Made by a program: the position numbers and the translations under genes. DNA of 59,985 bases from Rikenellaceae bacterium (GTDB lineage: Bacteria > Bacteroidota > Bacteroidia > Bacteroidales > UBA932): the NCBI GenBank assembly GCA_900771335.1, contig CAAGNP010000032.1, positions 1 through 59,985 on the forward strand, written 5' to 3'. This document shows positions 8,824 to 17,915 of this stretch, in pieces; the stretch's first letter is position 1, and each line of letters opens with the position of its first letter. The notes under the pieces are model-generated. The model searched no databases, was not told the DNA's origin, and worked only from the letters and a program-made list of their open reading frames with translations.

Positions 8824-9642
8824 TTACAGGTTTTTGTTTCTTTGTCTGACAGCCTCGTAGCAAAGGACTGCTGCCGATACCGAGACGTTGAGTGAATCGA
8901 GTTTGCCGAGCATTGGGATGAGTATCTTAGCATTAGACTCCTTGCGCCAGAAGTCGCTGAGGCCGTCTGCCTCTGTCCCGAACACTATCGCAGTGGCAAT
9001 GGTCATGTCGATATCGTAATAGGGTTTGGAGTCCTGCAGCTGGGCAGTGAGGATCTGGAAATGGCGCTCCTTCAGCCATTGGGCTGCCTCCTGGGAGGTG
9101 GCGGTGGCGATAGGGAGGGTGAATACCCCCGAAATGCTGGCCCTGATAAGGTTCGGATTGTAGAGGTCGGTGAGTGGATCGCAGATGATCACGGCATCTA
9201 CCCCTGCAGCATCGGCTGTGCGGAGGATGGCTCCGAGGTTGCCGGGCTTCTCCACCGATTCGAGGACAAGTACAAGTGGAGCCTTATTGCCCGGGAGGGC
9301 GATATCTTCCAGCTTCCGCTCTTTGGTCCTGAATAGGGCTACTGCCCCTTCAGTGGTGCTGCGGTAAGCTATCTTCTGGTATACGTTTGGTGCTACGGCG
9401 AAGAGCCCTCTCTGATCAAGTTGTAGGGTGTTCTGCAGCTCTTTAAGCTCCTTGGGATCGATGATATCAGGGCAATAAAATAGCGCAGAGGCGGTAAAAC
9501 CACCTGCTGCGCAATTTGTTATTTCGCGGATACCTTCTACTGCAAATAACCCCTTTTGTCTCCTCTCTTTCGATTTCTCGAGCAGGAGAGTCAAATCCTT
9601 GATTTTAGGATTCTGTGTGGAGGTTATAAGCTCAAGGCCCAT
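8824..9642 (-). CDS. TrmH/SpoU-family RNA 2'-O-methyltransferase
   Basis: A SAM-dependent SPOUT methyltransferase that puts a 2'-O-methyl group on rRNA or tRNA. The 272-residue protein has an N-terminal substrate-binding segment starting LITSTQNPKIKDL, with RRQKGLFAVEGIREI. The SpoU motif 1 region LESVEKPGNLGAILRTADAAG follows. Motif 2, FGTEADGLSDFW, and motif 3, IPMLGKLDSLNVSVSAAV, form the trefoil-knot cofactor site. The exact RNA target (23S rRNA as in RlmB, or another) cannot be told from sequence. It lies 6 bp downstream of lysS and 2 bp before aroE, so the three are likely one operon. Confidence 0.9.
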   Translation of the reverse strand: MGLELITSTQNPKIKDLTLLLEKSKERRQKGLFAVEGIREITNCAAGGFTASALFYCPDIIDPKELKELQNTLQLDQRGLFAVAPNVYQKIAYRSTTEGAVALFRTKERKLEDIALPGNKAPLVLVLESVEKPGNLGAILRTADAAGVDAVIICDPLTDLYNPNLIRASISGVFTLPIATATSQEAAQWLKERHFQILTAQLQDSKPYYDIDMTIATAIVFGTEADGLSDFWRKESNAKILIPMLGKLDSLNVSVSAAVLCYEAVRQRNKNL

Positions 9643-9648
9643 GATGTT

Positions 9649-11160
9649 CTATTTTTCAGGACGCATTTGAGGGAAGAAGAGTACATCCTGGATGGTGGTG
9701 GCACCGGTCATGAACATGGTCAGACGGTCGATACCCATACCAAGTCCCGATGTAGGTGGCATACCGTACTCAAGAGCGCGAACGAAGTCCATATCGATGT
9801 ACATAGCCTCGTCATCACCTTTCGCTTTAAGTTCGAGCTGCTTCTTGAACCTGTCAAGCTGGTCGATAGGGTCGTTAAGCTCACTGTAAGCGTTGGCAAG
9901 CTCCTTACCGTTCACGAATAGCTCAAATCTCTCAGTAAGACGAGGGTTAGAGCGGTGTTTCTTGGTAAGTGGTGACATCTCGACAGGGTAGTCGGTGATG
10001 AAGGTTGGCTGGATAAGGTGATCTTCGCAGTATTGGCCGAAGATGGCGTCGATAAGTTTGCCTACGCCGTAGCTTGGCTGTACAGGTACATTAAGGTCGC
10101 GGCATACTTGACGGAGCTGAGCCTCATCCATACCCTCTACGTCCACACCTGCATACTCTTTGATAGCCTCAAGCATAGGGAGTCTGCGGAAAGGTGCTTT
10201 GAAGTCGATCTCGTGTCCACCGATCTGTACTGTAGTCTTTCCGTGAAGTCTTAGAGCGATCTTCTCAAGAAGTTTCTCTACGAACTCCATCATCCAGATG
10301 TAGTCTTTGTAAGCTACATAGATCTCCATACATGTGAACTCAGGGTTATGGGTCTTGTCCATACCTTCGTTACGGAAGTCTTTTGCAAACTCATACACAC
10401 CGTCGAAACCACCTACGATAAGTCTCTTAAGGTAAAGCTCATTGGCAATACGAAGATAAAGAGGGATATCAAGTGCATTGTGGTGAGTGATGAAAGGTCT
10501 TGCAGTAGCACCGCCGGGGATAGACTGTAGGATAGGGGTCTCCACCTCCAAACAGCCGTGCTCATTGAAGTACTCCCTCATGGTGGCGATGATCTGTGAT
10601 CTCTTGATGAATGTATCTTTGATTTGTGGATTTACGATCAAGTCCACATATCTCATACGGTATCTGAGTTCTGGATCTGAGAATGCGTCGAATACCTCAC
10701 CCTCTTTCTCTTTCACGATAGGGAGTACCCTGAGTGATTTGCTGAGAACGGTAAGTTTTTTGGCATGGACTGATAGGTGTCCTGTCTGAGTGATGAATGC
10801 AAAACCTTCGATACCAATGATGTCTCCGATATCAAGAAGTTTCTTGAATACGGTATTGTACATGGTTTTGTCTTCACCTTCGCAAATCTCATCGCGTTTG
10901 ACGTAGACCTGAATTCTGCCTTCTGAGTCCTGAAGCTCCATAAATGATGCAGCACCCATGATTCTTCTGCTCATAATTCTACCGGCAATCACCACATTCT
11001 GGAAGTTACCCTCTTCGGCGTTATACTTCTCTTTGATCTCTTTGGTGGTGGTATTTACGTGATATTGTGCTGCAGGATAAGCTTCGATACCCAATGCCTC
11101 TAGTTGTTTGAGGGCTTCGCGCCTGTTCAATTCCTGTTCGTTTAGGTCTAAAATATCCAT
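9649..11160 (-). CDS. lysS: Lysine--tRNA ligase, class II
   Basis: LysS charges tRNA-Lys with lysine. The 503-residue length is close to E. coli LysS. The N-terminal OB-fold anticodon domain includes VVIAGRIMSRRIMG and GRIQVYVKRDE. Class II motif 2 is in FRNEGMDKTHNPEFTCMEIY, and motif 3 in GLGMGIDRLTMFMTG near the C terminus. The ORF can be extended upstream by 10 codons, but MDILDLNEQELNRR at 11160 is the normal N terminus for this family and the better start. It is divergent from recJ with an 82-bp gap, and heads a minus-strand run with the RNA methyltransferase and aroE. Confidence 0.96.
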   Translation of the reverse strand: MDILDLNEQELNRREALKQLEALGIEAYPAAQYHVNTTTKEIKEKYNAEEGNFQNVVIAGRIMSRRIMGAASFMELQDSEGRIQVYVKRDEICEGEDKTMYNTVFKKLLDIGDIIGIEGFAFITQTGHLSVHAKKLTVLSKSLRVLPIVKEKEGEVFDAFSDPELRYRMRYVDLIVNPQIKDTFIKRSQIIATMREYFNEHGCLEVETPILQSIPGGATARPFITHHNALDIPLYLRIANELYLKRLIVGGFDGVYEFAKDFRNEGMDKTHNPEFTCMEIYVAYKDYIWMMEFVEKLLEKIALRLHGKTTVQIGGHEIDFKAPFRRLPMLEAIKEYAGVDVEGMDEAQLRQVCRDLNVPVQPSYGVGKLIDAIFGQYCEDHLIQPTFITDYPVEMSPLTKKHRSNPRLTERFELFVNGKELANAYSELNDPIDQLDRFKKQLELKAKGDDEAMYIDMDFVRALEYGMPPTSGLGMGIDRLTMFMTGATTIQDVLFFPQMRPEK

Positions 11161-11227
11161 TGTATAGTCAGTTTTTGTAATAAAGGGCAAAAATAACTTT
11201 TTTTTACCGAATTAGGAATAAAAGTTG

Positions 11228-11235
11228 TATTTTTG
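11228..11235 (+). promoter_or_regulatory. Candidate -7 promoter element of recJ
   Basis: TATTTTTG fits the Bacteroidetes TAnnTTTG -7 element and lies 7 bp before the recJ start codon. No clear TTTG -33 element is seen at the expected distance. If used, the mRNA would be nearly leaderless. Confidence 0.5.
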
Positions 11236-11242
11236 CAAAGAT

Positions 11243-12976
11243 ATGGCAGTAGAAAGAAAATGGATAGTCAAAGAGCCGGGTAATCCCGCGTTGGTTCGTC
11301 AGCTCTCAGCAGAGCTGGGGATCGATCATGTATTGGCTAACCTTCTGATACAGCGAAATATCAAATCATACGAAGAGGCGCGCGAATTCTTCAGACCCGA
11401 TCTGTCCCGTCTTCACGATCCGTTCCTGATGACCGATATGCAGAAAGCGGTGGAGCGTCTCGATAAAGCGATCAAATCTCAGGAACATATCCTCATATAC
11501 GGTGACTACGATGTGGATGGGACCACAGCGGTGGCCCTCATGTACACTTTCCTTAAGAGATTCAACAGTCATCTTGAATACTATATCCCTGACAGATATG
11601 ATGAGGGGTATGGTGTCTCATATAAGGGCATTGACTGGGCTGTGGAGAATGGATACACTCTGATCATATCACTGGACTGCGGTATCAAAGCTGTCGAAAA
11701 GGTGAAATATGCAGCTGAGAAGGGGATTGATTTCATCATTTGTGACCACCACCTTCCCGATGAGGTGCTTCCGCCGGCTGTAGCTGTCCTCGATCCCAAA
11801 AGGGAAGACTGCAAATATCCGTTTGACGATTTGTCAGGATGTGGAGTGGGCTTCAAGCTTGTGCAGGGTTATGCCCAGTACAAATCCATCCCTTTTGATG
11901 AGGTGACACCTCTCCTTGACCTCGTGTCGGTAAGTATCGCTGCAGATCTGGTATCTGTGACAGGTGAAAACAGAATTCTGGCCCATTATGGTCTTCAGAG
12001 ATTGAACGAGTCCCCTTGTAAGGGTCTATTGTCTGTCATCAAGCTCTCAGGTCTGGAGAACCATAAGATTACAATAGATGATGTGGTATTCAAAATAGGT
12101 CCCAGAATCAATGCTGCAGGGCGTATGGAGTCGGGTAGGACAGCTGTGGATCTTCTGATATGCCGCAATGAGGAGGATGCCAAAAACATCGGTGTCTCGA
12201 TCAACGAGCACAACAACGAACGTAAAAGTATCGACCGTGAGATCACCTTCGAGGCGATCAATATGGTGAAAAACAGTCCCGGTTTCGCAAGCAAGAAATC
12301 GACTATAGTATACAATCCCCAGTGGCATAAAGGTGTGGTAGGTATTGTGGCCTCTCGTCTTGTTGAGGCGTATTACCGTCCCACTATCGTACTGACCCAG
12401 TCAAACGGTTTCATTACCGGCTCGGCCAGAAGTATCACAGGCTTTGACCTCTATACAGCCATTGAGCATTGCTCTGAATATCTTGAGAATTTCGGCGGAC
12501 ACATGTATGCCGCAGGACTTACCATGAAGGAGGAGAACCTGGAGGCATTCTGCGCCAAATTTGAGGCCTATGTGGCAGCCAAAATTACAGATGAGCTTCT
12601 CGTTCCCCTTGTGAATATCGACTCATATCTGGACTTCAAGCAGATCACACCCAAATTCTTTAGACTGCTCAAACAGTTCCAGCCATTCGGCCCCGGTAAC
12701 CAGTCCCCTGTATTCATTACAGAGAATGTATACGACAATGGCAATGGCCGCAAAGTGGGCTCGGACAATGGTCATATGAAGCTTGAACTTATCCAGGAGG
12801 ATGAGCCTTACAGACATATATCGGCTATAGCATTCAACCGCTCGGAACATTTCGAACATCTCCATGTGGGTAACCCGGTGGATGTATGCTACTCTATAGC
12901 AGAGAATTATTATAGAGGTATTGCCAATATACAGCTTCGCGTCAAAGATATCAAAATCAGGGAAGACCTATTTTAG
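11243..12976 (+). CDS. recJ: Single-stranded-DNA-specific exonuclease RecJ
   Basis: RecJ degrades single-stranded DNA 5' to 3' in recombination, mismatch and base-excision repair. The 577-residue protein carries the DHH phosphoesterase signature: GDYDVDGTT at about residues 87-95 (metal-binding Asp residues) and CDHHLPDE near residue 165. DHHA1 follows with GRINAAGRMESGR-like sequence (here GPRINAAGRMESG) and GFITGSARS, FGGHMYAAGL. A C-terminal OB-type domain comes last. The start at 11243 (MAVERKW) is preferred to an upstream in-frame ATG because the conserved region begins just after it and the -7 element overlaps the upstream one. The ECF sigma gene begins 9 bp after its stop, so read-through into the sigma operon is likely. 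Confidence 0.95.
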   Translation: MAVERKWIVKEPGNPALVRQLSAELGIDHVLANLLIQRNIKSYEEAREFFRPDLSRLHDPFLMTDMQKAVERLDKAIKSQEHILIYGDYDVDGTTAVALMYTFLKRFNSHLEYYIPDRYDEGYGVSYKGIDWAVENGYTLIISLDCGIKAVEKVKYAAEKGIDFIICDHHLPDEVLPPAVAVLDPKREDCKYPFDDLSGCGVGFKLVQGYAQYKSIPFDEVTPLLDLVSVSIAADLVSVTGENRILAHYGLQRLNESPCKGLLSVIKLSGLENHKITIDDVVFKIGPRINAAGRMESGRTAVDLLICRNEEDAKNIGVSINEHNNERKSIDREITFEAINMVKNSPGFASKKSTIVYNPQWHKGVVGIVASRLVEAYYRPTIVLTQSNGFITGSARSITGFDLYTAIEHCSEYLENFGGHMYAAGLTMKEENLEAFCAKFEAYVAAKITDELLVPLVNIDSYLDFKQITPKFFRLLKQFQPFGPGNQSPVFITENVYDNGNGRKVGSDNGHMKLELIQEDEPYRHISAIAFNRSEHFEHLHVGNPVDVCYSIAENYYRGIANIQLRVKDIKIREDLF

Positions 12977-12984
12977 CAGCTCCG

Positions 12985-13473
12985 ATGGAGAACCTTTTCA
13001 GATACCATTACAGACCCCTTTGTATTTTCGCACTTCATTATCTTAAAGATATAGATGCATCTGAAGATGTGGTGCAGGAGGCTTTTGGTGTGCTATGGGA
13101 GAAGCTCTCGGCGGGGGAGAAAGTGGTGAATCAGAAAGGGTACCTGTACTCGGTGGTGAAAAACAGATCTCTTGATATTTTGAGAAAAAGGGCTGGAGGA
13201 AAGGGGTCGATCTCTCTGGATGGTTCAGTGGAGGATATTGAAGAGCCTACAGTGGAAGATGCCGAGGTGGAGGCCAGACTGTGGACAGCTATTGATACCC
13301 TCCCCGAAAAATGCCGTGAAATATTTCTTATGTCCAAGAGGGACGGACTCAGGCAGGAGGAGATAGCCTCTGAACTTGGAATATCACTCCAGACAGTCAA
13401 GAATCAGGTAAGTAAAGCACTGAAAATCCTTAAAGATGGTGCAGTGAAGATTTATATGCTGATATGCTGCTGA
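12985..13473 (+). CDS. ECF RNA polymerase sigma factor (FecI-type)
   Basis: A 162-residue extracytoplasmic-function sigma factor. Region 2 includes DASEDVVQEAFGVLWEKL, the -10 recognition and core-binding helices. Region 4 includes LPEKCREIFLMSKRDGLRQEEI and an HTH with ELGISLQTVKNQVSKALK. The next gene is a FecR-type anti-sigma factor, followed by TonB receptors. This is the usual Bacteroidetes trans-envelope signalling set, in which ligand binding at the outer membrane frees the sigma factor. It begins 9 bp after recJ, and its C terminus ends in hydrophobic MLICC. The regulon is probably the 14364-24097 genes, but that is inferred from position only. Confidence 0.93.
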   Translation: MENLFRYHYRPLCIFALHYLKDIDASEDVVQEAFGVLWEKLSAGEKVVNQKGYLYSVVKNRSLDILRKRAGGKGSISLDGSVEDIEEPTVEDAEVEARLWTAIDTLPEKCREIFLMSKRDGLRQEEIASELGISLQTVKNQVSKALKILKDGAVKIYMLICC

Positions 13474-13531
13474 GAGAATAGTACTTTTTAACAACTTCTT
13501 CGTCTTATAGGTGAAGATATCGATCAAATCT

Positions 13532-14353
13532 ATGTCAGAAAACGAAAACAAACACTTGGATTTTGTGCTGAAGCACTATCGGGAGGGGAAGCTGGATACC
13601 AGGAAAGCTATCTCCAGGTTTAATGCAGAGCACAATATTACATCACCCGTTACACCTCACAGAAAAAAGGGTAGGGGATGGATCTATTTTGCCTCGGGTA
13701 TTGCAGCTGCAGTGGTCCTGGGTGTGATGGTCCGTTTTGTACTGGTCATGACTGCTGAGGTGACTCTGGTAGCACAGGGGGATAAGGAGGTGTTTGTGCT
13801 ACCTGACAGTACCAAAGTGACATTGGCTGAAGGGGGCTCCCTCTCCTACAGGGAATGGAGCTTCGGAAAGGGCAACAGAAAGGTGGAGCTTACCGGAAAG
13901 GGGTATTTCGAAGTGACCAAAGATCCGGACAAACCTTTTGAGGTGACCACCGAAAACTCATTTGTGAGGGTATTGGGGACCAAGTTCCTGCTGGAGACAT
14001 TGCCTGTGGCCAAGGTTAGTCTCTATGAGGGGAAGGTCCATTTTGCCCGCACTGAGAATCTTGAAGGGGTGATTCTTTCCGAGGGGATGACAGCCCTTAT
14101 CCCCATCGGGGCGATCAAGCCAAAGGTGGAAAACAAAGGGAATCCCAATGGTATAGCCTGGATCAGGGGGACATTTGTTTTCGAGGATACCCCTCTCAAA
14201 GAGGTGCTGCTGACCCTCGGAAATTACTATGGTGTCTCTTTCGGTGCTACTGATATGAAAAAGAGGCTTAGCGGTGAGTTCAGTACCGAAGATCTGGACC
14301 TGATAATAGAGTTGATCGAATCTGCATTGGATGTAAAAATTGTAAAAATGTAA
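13532..14353 (+). CDS. FecR-type anti-sigma factor with DUF4974 C-terminal domain
   Basis: A 273-residue single-pass inner-membrane protein. The N-terminal cytoplasmic part (about 1-55) binds the sigma factor. A membrane helix lies near WIYFASGIAAAVVLG. The periplasmic FecR domain includes FVLPDSTKVTLAEGGSLSY, KGYFEVTKDPDKPFEV and VRVLGTKF. The C-terminal DUF4974 (STN-like) part contains TFVFEDTPLKEVLLTLGNYY and would contact the receptor's N-terminal domain. The ATG at 13532 (MSENENKH) is preferred over an in-frame GTG at 13511. It sits between the sigma factor and the first receptor and almost certainly controls that sigma factor. Confidence 0.92.
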   Translation: MSENENKHLDFVLKHYREGKLDTRKAISRFNAEHNITSPVTPHRKKGRGWIYFASGIAAAVVLGVMVRFVLVMTAEVTLVAQGDKEVFVLPDSTKVTLAEGGSLSYREWSFGKGNRKVELTGKGYFEVTKDPDKPFEVTTENSFVRVLGTKFLLETLPVAKVSLYEGKVHFARTENLEGVILSEGMTALIPIGAIKPKVENKGNPNGIAWIRGTFVFEDTPLKEVLLTLGNYYGVSFGATDMKKRLSGEFSTEDLDLIIELIESALDVKIVKM

Positions 14354-14363
14354 TTCGAAAACG

Positions 14364-16793
14364 ATGAAGAAGATTTTATTGATGGCTCTTCTTATGGTTT
14401 CCACTGTGGCGATGGCCGGAAAAGGGGGGACACTGAGGGATAAGCTGATTCTGGTGCATGAGATTTATGAGGTGAATTTTATTCACGATGCAGCTCTTGA
14501 TCTGGATATCCCCTCCAGTGTGGAAATCAGTAAGGGGATGACTTTGGAGGAGGTTCTCAAGAGACTTTTTGATGGGACCGGGATCAATTGGGATATAAAC
14601 AAAAGGTATGTGGTCCTGACCAGGGACGGTAAAAAGCCCAAAGACTACGACGTGATGTTTGAGGATGTGTGGAGGGATACACTCTCTATGGCACAGGTTA
14701 CAGCACAGTTGGAGCAGAAGCATAAGGTGACTCAGACTGGTCTGAAGAGGCTCAACAAGGAGTTCATAAACTCAGGTTTTGCCTTTTTTAGTACTCCGGA
14801 TGTGATAAAGAGTATCCAGCTCCTCCCCGGAGTGGCGACCGGAACAGAACTCCTCTCGGGACTTTATGTCCATGGAGGGGACGGAAGTGACAATCTGTTT
14901 CTTCTGGATGGAGTACCTATCTATCAGGTGAGCCATCTGGCGGGACTCTTCTCCTCATTCAATACAGATGTTATAGAAAATATCGATTTCTATAAGAGCG
15001 GTTTTCCTGCACGTTTCGGCTCGAAGATGTCTTCGGTGGTGGACGTTACCACCAAGGATGGAGATTTCCATAACTATCACGGCACTTTCGCTATCGGACT
15101 TATAGACGGCCATCTTCAGCTGGAGGGGCCTATATGGAAAGGTCGTACCTCTTTTAATATAGGCTTGAGGAGGACCTGGATGGAGACCATATCGGTCCCT
15201 GCCCTGTACCTTTTCAATAAGGAGAATCAGCCGGATGACAAACTTGATCTGAGGTACGCTTTCAGTGATTTCAATGCGAAGATCACCCACAAGTTCTCTC
15301 AGAGGAGTATCCTGCGTGGGGCGTTTTATATGGGGAGGGATGTCTTCAATTACAATCAGTACAATTTTAACGAGTATTATCAGATCGGCGATGATGGTAT
15401 AGCAGAGATAAACCGCCAGGAGGAGAGCAATGTGGGGCTTCCGATGAACTGGGGCAATACCCTCGGATCACTCAACTGGAGATACGATTTGTCAAAGGAT
15501 CTCTCTCTCAGCACTACTGCGTACTATACCCGTTCCCACTCGCAGCTTGGGTTCTATTTTGAGGATTGGACCAGTCTTCACCCGGATGTGAGGGAGAAAG
15601 GGGGGCAATATGTTAACTCACTTGTGCACGATTTCGGACTCAATGCAGACCTTTTCCACCGATTGGGGGAGAATCATAAATTGCGCTATGGCGCTACTGC
15701 CCAATACCATATCTACTCTCCATCCTCTGTAATGCAGCAGGAGTTTATATATAAGGAGAGGGCAGATGTCTATGTGGAGGCGGGAGATTCGGCCAATGCC
15801 CATATGCAGACAGCAGCTATGTATGTGGAGGATGAGATGAGGCTTGGGGAGCGTTTTACGATGAATCTCGGACTCCGCTACTCATTTGTCGCTTCGCAAG
15901 GGAAGAACTGGCACTCATTGGAGCCGAGGGCTTCATTGAACTGGAAGATCCATGATTATCTCTCTGCGAAAGCTTCATATTCAGAGATGTCGCAGCCTAC
16001 GCATCTGGTATCCACAGTATACCTTGATCTTCCCACCAACTGCTGGCTCCCATCGACTGCCACTATCCCACCGTCGAGGTCGAGGGAGGTGGCTGCAGGG
16101 CTCTATTCAAACCTGCCGGGGCATATCACACTTAATGTGGAGGGGTGGTTCAAGAAGATGGACAATATTATAGAGTATTTCGGGATCAATGCCATATTTC
16201 CACCACTTACCAATTGGGATGAGTCCTATATTCTGGGGCAGGGGCGTTCGTGGGGTATGGAGACTGAGCTCAGCTGGAAAGGGGAGAAGACAGAGGCCAA
16301 TGCCTACTATACCCTAATGTGGAACCAGAGGAAGTTTGACGATTTCTACAGAGACTGGTACAGGGACAGGAATGACAACAGGCATAAACTGACCCTTATG
16401 CTCAAACACAAGTTTACCAAGAGGTTTGAGGTCTATGGTGCCTGGAACTGGAGGAGCGGAAGCAGGATAACAGTGGAGTCCCACTATGTGCACGACCCAG
16501 CTGCCCCCAATGGCGACTATCCGATATACAATTCAGTGTATAGCGAGCCCAATAATATGCAGCTGCCTGACTACCATAGGCTCGATCTGGGCTTGAATTT
16601 CCATAAGACCACCAAGCGGGGAAACCAGAGCATATGGAACCTGAGCATATACAATGCATATTGCAGGACAAATATTGTCTTTGCCTATGTGTCGGGAGAG
16701 TATGATGATCAGGGCAATCTGATAAAATATGTGGGTGAGGGGTTGGGCCTGATCCCGATAATCCCCACTTTCAGTTATACACTTAAATTTTAG
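14364..16793 (+). CDS. TonB-dependent outer-membrane receptor with N-terminal STN signalling domain
   Basis: An 809-residue receptor. Residues 1-18 form a signal peptide ending VAMA. Residues about 25-90 form an STN-type domain (GMTLEEVLKRLFDGTG, INKRYVVLTRDG) that would speak to the FecR protein encoded just upstream. The plug domain includes GVATGTELLSGLYVHGG, LFLLDGVPIYQVSHLAG and YKSGFPARFGSKMSSVVDV. The rest is beta-barrel, ending in aromatic FSYTLKF. Unlike the second receptor at 18602 it has no carboxypeptidase-regulatory-like domain. The ligand is unknown. The DUF4249 lipoprotein starts 2 bp later and is probably its surface or periplasmic partner. Confidence 0.92.
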   Translation: MKKILLMALLMVSTVAMAGKGGTLRDKLILVHEIYEVNFIHDAALDLDIPSSVEISKGMTLEEVLKRLFDGTGINWDINKRYVVLTRDGKKPKDYDVMFEDVWRDTLSMAQVTAQLEQKHKVTQTGLKRLNKEFINSGFAFFSTPDVIKSIQLLPGVATGTELLSGLYVHGGDGSDNLFLLDGVPIYQVSHLAGLFSSFNTDVIENIDFYKSGFPARFGSKMSSVVDVTTKDGDFHNYHGTFAIGLIDGHLQLEGPIWKGRTSFNIGLRRTWMETISVPALYLFNKENQPDDKLDLRYAFSDFNAKITHKFSQRSILRGAFYMGRDVFNYNQYNFNEYYQIGDDGIAEINRQEESNVGLPMNWGNTLGSLNWRYDLSKDLSLSTTAYYTRSHSQLGFYFEDWTSLHPDVREKGGQYVNSLVHDFGLNADLFHRLGENHKLRYGATAQYHIYSPSSVMQQEFIYKERADVYVEAGDSANAHMQTAAMYVEDEMRLGERFTMNLGLRYSFVASQGKNWHSLEPRASLNWKIHDYLSAKASYSEMSQPTHLVSTVYLDLPTNCWLPSTATIPPSRSREVAAGLYSNLPGHITLNVEGWFKKMDNIIEYFGINAIFPPLTNWDESYILGQGRSWGMETELSWKGEKTEANAYYTLMWNQRKFDDFYRDWYRDRNDNRHKLTLMLKHKFTKRFEVYGAWNWRSGSRITVESHYVHDPAAPNGDYPIYNSVYSEPNNMQLPDYHRLDLGLNFHKTTKRGNQSIWNLSIYNAYCRTNIVFAYVSGEYDDQGNLIKYVGEGLGLIPIIPTFSYTLKF

Positions 16794-16795
16794 AG

Positions 16796-17857
16796 ATGAT
16801 GAGAAGATTGATATATATGTTGGGCTGTGCCCTTATGGCAGTGGTGCTCTTTTCATGCGAAAAGAAGTTTGACCTGAAGATGGACGGCGAGAAGATTATT
16901 TTTGTGGAGTGTTTTCCCGGTATAAAGGATTTCATAGCACTTAAGGTGCTTCCTGCTCTCCCTTTGAACTGTGATTATGATATAAACAGCTTCTCTCCTG
17001 ATGTGAAACTGATGGTAAATGGAGATATGGTGGAGGTGAAATATATGGAGCAAGGGGACTCGTTGAGGGAGATTCCGGCCGGATATTGGGTGGCGGAATA
17101 TGCTCCACTTCCCGATGATAGAGTGAAAGTGGTGGTTAGTGCTGACGGCTTTGAGACAGTGGAGTCAGAGACAGTGGTCCCTATTCCACTTTCGGATTAC
17201 AAGCTTGATTATGAGGTGTATGATGCAGTGGCAGATACTGTTGTTGTTTTAGATCCGGTTGATTCTGTAGGGGCTGAGCCAAATTATAATTTGTGGCTGA
17301 ATGTCAGGCTGGAGGTAAAGGACAGTCCAAAGGCCGGAGATGCATACGGTATTCAGTTTGTAAGGGAGACTATATCCACATATGTTAACTTTCGGGGAGG
17401 AGTACAGAGGGATACCTCTGTGTATTATAGCTCTGGTGTAGTGCCGGATATGTCTGATACCCCACTGCTTCCCCAGACCAGTACCGTCCTCAATGTGAAA
17501 TTTGACGGAATTTCGTGCAATACTTATGACGGTGTCATAATGTTTCTGGACAGGAAGTTCAATGGGGGGAATGCAGTATTGGAGGCAGTGAATACCTATA
17601 GTCAGGGATTCACTATTGAGGAGAAAGATGAGACCGGGCGTCATGCTCTTTATTCAGAAAAATACAGATATAAAATAAGGATATACAGATTCACATCAGA
17701 TTTCAGCAGATATGCCTATGCCCAAAACCAGATAGATGATAATGTCTTCGGGGAGATAGGTCTTGCTCCGGCAGGATATGCCTATTCAAATATTAATAAT
17801 GGTGCCGGTATATTGGCGGGAGTGCTTATGTCAGAGACGGATTGGCTTGAGTTATAG
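16796..17857 (+). CDS. DUF4249-type lipoprotein
   Basis: A 353-residue lipoprotein. The signal peptide ends in a lipobox around VLFSC, with the lipidated Cys at position 21. The body is all-beta in character, with IIFVECFPGIKDFIALKVL near the N terminus, as in DUF4249 proteins that accompany Bacteroidetes TonB receptors. It lies 2 bp after the receptor and is surely co-expressed. It probably helps capture or deliver the receptor's ligand, but no biochemical role can be read from sequence. A second member of the family is at 21258, so the locus carries two receptor-lipoprotein pairs in series. Confidence 0.82.
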   Translation: MMRRLIYMLGCALMAVVLFSCEKKFDLKMDGEKIIFVECFPGIKDFIALKVLPALPLNCDYDINSFSPDVKLMVNGDMVEVKYMEQGDSLREIPAGYWVAEYAPLPDDRVKVVVSADGFETVESETVVPIPLSDYKLDYEVYDAVADTVVVLDPVDSVGAEPNYNLWLNVRLEVKDSPKAGDAYGIQFVRETISTYVNFRGGVQRDTSVYYSSGVVPDMSDTPLLPQTSTVLNVKFDGISCNTYDGVIMFLDRKFNGGNAVLEAVNTYSQGFTIEEKDETGRHALYSEKYRYKIRIYRFTSDFSRYAYAQNQIDDNVFGEIGLAPAGYAYSNINNGAGILAGVLMSETDWLEL

Positions 17858-17869
17858 AATTTTTTTTAA

Positions 17870-17907
17870 ATATTTGAAATTGTATTTGTATATTTGAAAT
17901 TGTATTT
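17870..17907 (+). repeat. Tandem 20-bp promoter-region repeat, copy 1
   Basis: The unit ATATTTGAAATTGTATTTGT occurs twice in a row with a period of exactly 20 bp (17870-17889 and 17890-17907), just upstream of the gene at 17916. The junction makes TATATTTG (17889-17896), a match to the TAnnTTTG -7 element. The same tandem pair, with G in place of T at unit position 14, lies at 27006-27043. It is a candidate promoter plus regulator-binding site. Confidence 0.75.
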
Positions 17908-17915
17908 CCAGTCCT

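Noticed and set aside
11166..11242. Riboswitch or T-box leader between lysS and recJ
   Set aside because: The gap is only 82 bp, AT-rich, and shows no conserved stems or T-box motif.
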